This document shows positions 28,006-30,566 of a stretch of 30,566 nucleotides of DNA, piece after piece. The DNA is taken from the NCBI RefSeq assembly GCF_000281045.1, contig NW_008246095.1, positions 726 to 31,291 of the forward strand, in the 5' to 3' direction. This stretch comes from Saprolegnia diclina VS20 (lineage: Eukaryota; Oomycota; Saprolegniomycetes; Saprolegniales; Saprolegniaceae). Position 1 is the stretch's first letter. Each line of letters starts with the position of its first letter. The notes beneath the pieces are model-generated. The model saw only the letters and a program-made list of their open reading frames with translations, did not search any database and was not told where the DNA came from. The translations under genes and the position numbers were made by a program.

Positions 28006-29089
28006 ATGGAGAGCAGCCATGACGTCGGGCAGGCGCTCGTGGGACTTCGTCCGCTCCGCCACATGTACGATAGCTGTTGTGTACACTACGTACTTATGTA
28101 TCACGTAGGCTCGACGTTGACGTGACCGTGCCCATCTTTGCCGACGACGGGTCGGCACTGGGGCGGCTCGCCGTACGGCTTCGACCGAGCACGACGCCCA
28201 GTGTGACCAATGACAATCGCGGTGTGACGGCCAAGCGCGTGCCCGACGACGTCGACGATCTCTCTGACAGCGAAGTCGAGAGCCTCGAGTCGCTCGACGG
28301 TGCGTTCATTTGGCTCTCGCTGGCCACGCACCTTGTTGTTGACAAACCGCCGACACAACTCGCGCTCAAGCAGCAGCAGTACTGCCTCGAGTACACCTTT
28401 GGGCAAGCCAACGCGCAGACGACGGCCTTGACCCACGAAGAGGTTGATAGTGTGCACTCCCAACGACTCGAAATTTTCGTAGACGATCAAGGTCCTCGTC
28501 AACCGCGAGTTCGTTCAGTACGTGAGTACGGACGTCTTGGTCTTCTCTGTGCGCGTGCGTGCTGCGAGGTGCGCGCGGCCCGAGATATCATTTGCTCATG
28601 TCGCTTGTAGCAACGCCAAGACGGACGACTTCGCGATGGCACCAGCTACCGAACCGGCGGCGACCTCGGTACGCGTGCCTGCATAGAAGCGGCAGCGCCA
28701 CCGGTGGCGTAGAATGATAGCAAGGCGCTCATGGAGCAACTGGGGCGCGAGCATGCGAGCATGGTGGAGGAGGCAGACAAGGAGCGCAGGCGTAATGACG
28801 CGCTCCTGGCCGAGCTCACCAACCTTGTGTCCCAAGTCAAGTCGCACGAGGACGAGCTGCGCAAGCAGGCCGAGAAGAGCCAGGCAGCGTCCAGCGAGCT
28901 TGCGGTGCGTCGCTGTGCATCATGCCGTCGCATCTGATAGGACTTCGATAGAAAGCGCAAGAGAAGGCGCGGGCAGATGTTCGCGAGCGCGAGGCCCTGC
29001 AGCGCCAGCTCCAAGAAGCCGACGCCAAGTGGCAAGTGCTCGCGACCACCGCCGAGAACGCCAAGTCCAAGGTCTGCTGTATTCAGTAG
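28006..29089 (+). CDS. C2-domain plus coiled-coil protein, possibly truncated
   Basis: Six exons (28006-28064, 28109-28442, 28483-28568, 28611-28668, 28713-28904, 28952-29089) give 288 residues. All five introns end in TAG and keep frame. The start MESSHDVGQALVGLRPLRHM and LDVDVTVPIFADDGSALGRL look like the second half of a C2 domain. A second C2-like end follows: LKQQQYCLEYTFG, then TIKVLVNREFVQYVSTDVLV. From about 180 to the end it is coiled coil (MEQLGREHASMVEEADKERR, then EREALQRQLQEADAKWQVLA). Ciliary or centrosomal C2/coiled-coil proteins have this composition (inference). The ends look abrupt: the C2 domain lacks its first strands, and the coiled coil stops at KVCCIQ just after what looks like a donor. 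Extra exons or a truncated copy are possible. Confidence 0.65.
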
Positions 29090-29124
29090 TTATAATAGAA
29101 ATGACGACGATTACGTTGCGCTGC

Positions 29125-29373
29125 TTACGCGACGGGCGGCTTGCGGTCGATTGCACGCAGGAGCGGCGACGACGCAATGGTCTCCAGTGTCGCGACGTCG
29201 GCCCAGCCGTCGGCGACGAAGCGCTTGCATCGGGCCGCGTTCGTCTCGTGACGCCGGAGGCGGAAGAGTTCGCGCGCGTTGAAGCGGATCTTCTTGGCCA
29301 TGAGCGGCGGGAAGCGCGCAGACGTCTCGAAGATCGCGCGGTACAGACGCAGCGCGTGGGATCCAGCCATCAT
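29125..29373 (-). CDS. LYR-motif (complex I LYR family) mitochondrial protein
   Basis: Single exon, 82 residues. MMAGSHALRLYRAIFETSAR carries the LYR tripeptide followed by Phe in the family spacing. It continues RFPPLMAKKIRFNARELFRL and ETNAARCKRFVADGWADVAT, which fit the LYRM three-helix fold that binds acyl-ACP and Fe-S or respiratory-complex assembly partners in mitochondria. Which LYRM it corresponds to cannot be decided. The open frame extends to a GTG; I use the first ATG at 29373. Its stop is 35 bp from the convergent C2 gene's stop. Confidence 0.85.
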   Translation of the reverse strand: MMAGSHALRLYRAIFETSARFPPLMAKKIRFNARELFRLRRHETNAARCKRFVADGWADVATLETIASSPLLRAIDRKPPVA

Positions 29374-29430
29374 CACGCTGCCATTCGACTAAACGGACCC
29401 AACGCAAGAGATGGGATCGACTGACTAAAA

Positions 29431-29451
29431 TGGGTTTTTCCCAAAAACCCA
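29431..29451. repeat. 9-bp perfect inverted repeat with 3-nt loop upstream of LYR gene
   Basis: TGGGTTTTT (29431-29439) and AAAAACCCA (29443-29451) flank CCC. It lies 58-78 bp upstream of the LYR start. It could be a regulatory site or a short hairpin; sequence alone does not decide. Confidence 0.6.
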
Positions 29452-30566
29452 CTCCGAGGCTGCAACGGCGTCTACGACACCAACTGGCGACAACGTTGGC
29501 CAGACTAGGAATCTCAACTTTTAACTTGGCACTTAACGTCAATGCACAGTACGATCGAATCTAGCTCGACACGACGTCCATTTTTACTCGGCGGCACCAG
29601 ACACCAGAATGTGTACTGGGCGAAGGGCAGAGGTCGAGCCGCTTTGTAGCTCGCTGTTGTCGGCAACGGACAGCGCCGATAAGGTGCGTGACCAACCGTA
29701 AGTCTGCAGAGAAGCAGCTCCTGGGTAGATCGTACGTAGGTGGCGCGGCGTATGATTCGCTGGAGGGTCCTGCCACCGGCTCGTTGGGACCATTCGACAA
29801 CGGGACCCTATCTTGGCGCGTGGACTGCGCACGCCTCGAGGATTCGTCGCACGCGTGATCCTTGACGAAGCTGTGCCGAGGTACGCCGGAGTGAGCCTCG
29901 AAGGCAATACGTCATCAGCAGGATGATCGATCCGAGGCTACGGGTATCTACACCTCAAACTTCGTTGAAGCCAACGCGGCGAACCTTCGAGGAAGAGAAT
30001 CCAAGCACGGCACAGGTAGACGGACGCGCGGGTACTTGTGCAACGTTGTCATTTGCATGAAGTGTACGCTATCGCTACCTATGGTCTCCGTCGCCTTTCA
30101 CGTCTTTTGGAGATTCCCGTTCAAAGCTATCGATGAATGATCGACAACCGATCCGAGTTGCGGCAATTGGGCAAAACCCTCGTAGCCTTTTAGTCGAAAA
30201 CACCAGCTGTTTAGTGTGATTACGGTGGACAAGGAAATGGTTGTGTTCCACGTGGTAGCTTGTCTGATGGGGGCCCACCCAGCTTGTCACGCCTGGCTTC
30301 TCGGACCGACACGGGCAAGCCAGCGTCTCGTCTTCATACTGGTTTCGTGACGTGGCTACTGGGATACACACCTCTCAAGGTCGAACCACGGCGACCCGTA
30401 AGCTGCCGTCAACTTCCACCAAATATTCATAGAACTCGTGCGAAAGATGGTGTCATTATCATCATCGCTCGACTAAACGACTAGGGTACCACGCACTACC
30501 GGTATTGTTCTTCTGCAAGTGTCCACGTGATCCGGTCCATGCAGCCATGCATGGCTCTCTTGCCTT
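29452..30566. other. Right end without recognisable gene
   Basis: Several open frames exist on both strands, but none shows a domain, codon bias like the genes, or joinable GT-TAG introns. The first part is the LYR promoter flank. I see no repeat, RNA gene or transposon signature. Confidence 0.5.

Overview
The window is eukaryotic nuclear DNA and reads as oomycete, most likely a saprolegnian water mould (the lineage is inference). Genes are compact and use G/C at third positions. They carry introns of roughly 42-74 nt that nearly all end in TAG. Two promoters (IDH and chitinase) contain sequences close to the classic oomycete initiator GCTCATT(N)4CATTT. The gene content also fits: a TRIP12/UPL3-type HECT ligase, a protein-only RNase P, a GH18 chitinase, a 7TM-RGS receptor and an EF-hand protein kinase. 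I rebuilt the exons by hand. All 54 introns I modelled are GT-AG and restore reading frame.

Layout. 1-1719: no intact gene. A coding-like exon runs off the left edge (- strand), and a frame-broken leucine-rich-repeat remnant lies at about 420-980. 1720-6262 (-): HECT E3 ligase. 6798-8139 (-): NADP isocitrate dehydrogenase. 8776-10641 (+): EF-hand kinase. 10779-11318 (-): small two-TM protein. 11394-12531 (-): SLX1 nuclease. 12673-14646 (-): PRORP RNase P. 15155-17264 (-): PARP2/3-type ADP-ribosyltransferase. 17449-17757 (-): mitochondrial ribosomal protein bS16. 18141-19562 (+): MSP/VAP-domain protein. 19805-20812 (-): chitinase. 20813-21920: gene-poor, with one orphan coding-like segment. 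21921-23373 (-): TMEM184/OST-alpha membrane protein. 24497-25482 (-): DHHC palmitoyltransferase. 25856-27555 (+): 7TM-RGS protein. 28006-29089 (+): C2 plus coiled-coil protein. 29125-29373 (-): LYR-motif mitochondrial protein. 29374-30566: nothing recognisable.

How the genes relate. There is no operon, but a run of four minus-strand genes (SLX1, PRORP, PARP, bS16m) is devoted to nucleic-acid processing and organelle translation. The other genes cover ubiquitin ligation, NADPH supply, calcium, lipid and G-protein signalling, and wall remodelling.

The most interesting signals are: (1) a TCCGGAT element 37-110 bp upstream of five different starts, once as a perfect 9-bp inverted repeat; (2) a second element, ATTGGCTRAAA, in three other promoters; (3) a cysteine-rich, zinc-finger-like insertion inside the HECT N-lobe; (4) an SLX1 ending in two SUMO-interaction-like motifs; (5) a kinase with HGD in place of HRD; (6) the near-universal TAG 3' splice site. 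I see no CRISPR array, convincing tRNA or rRNA, or intact transposon.
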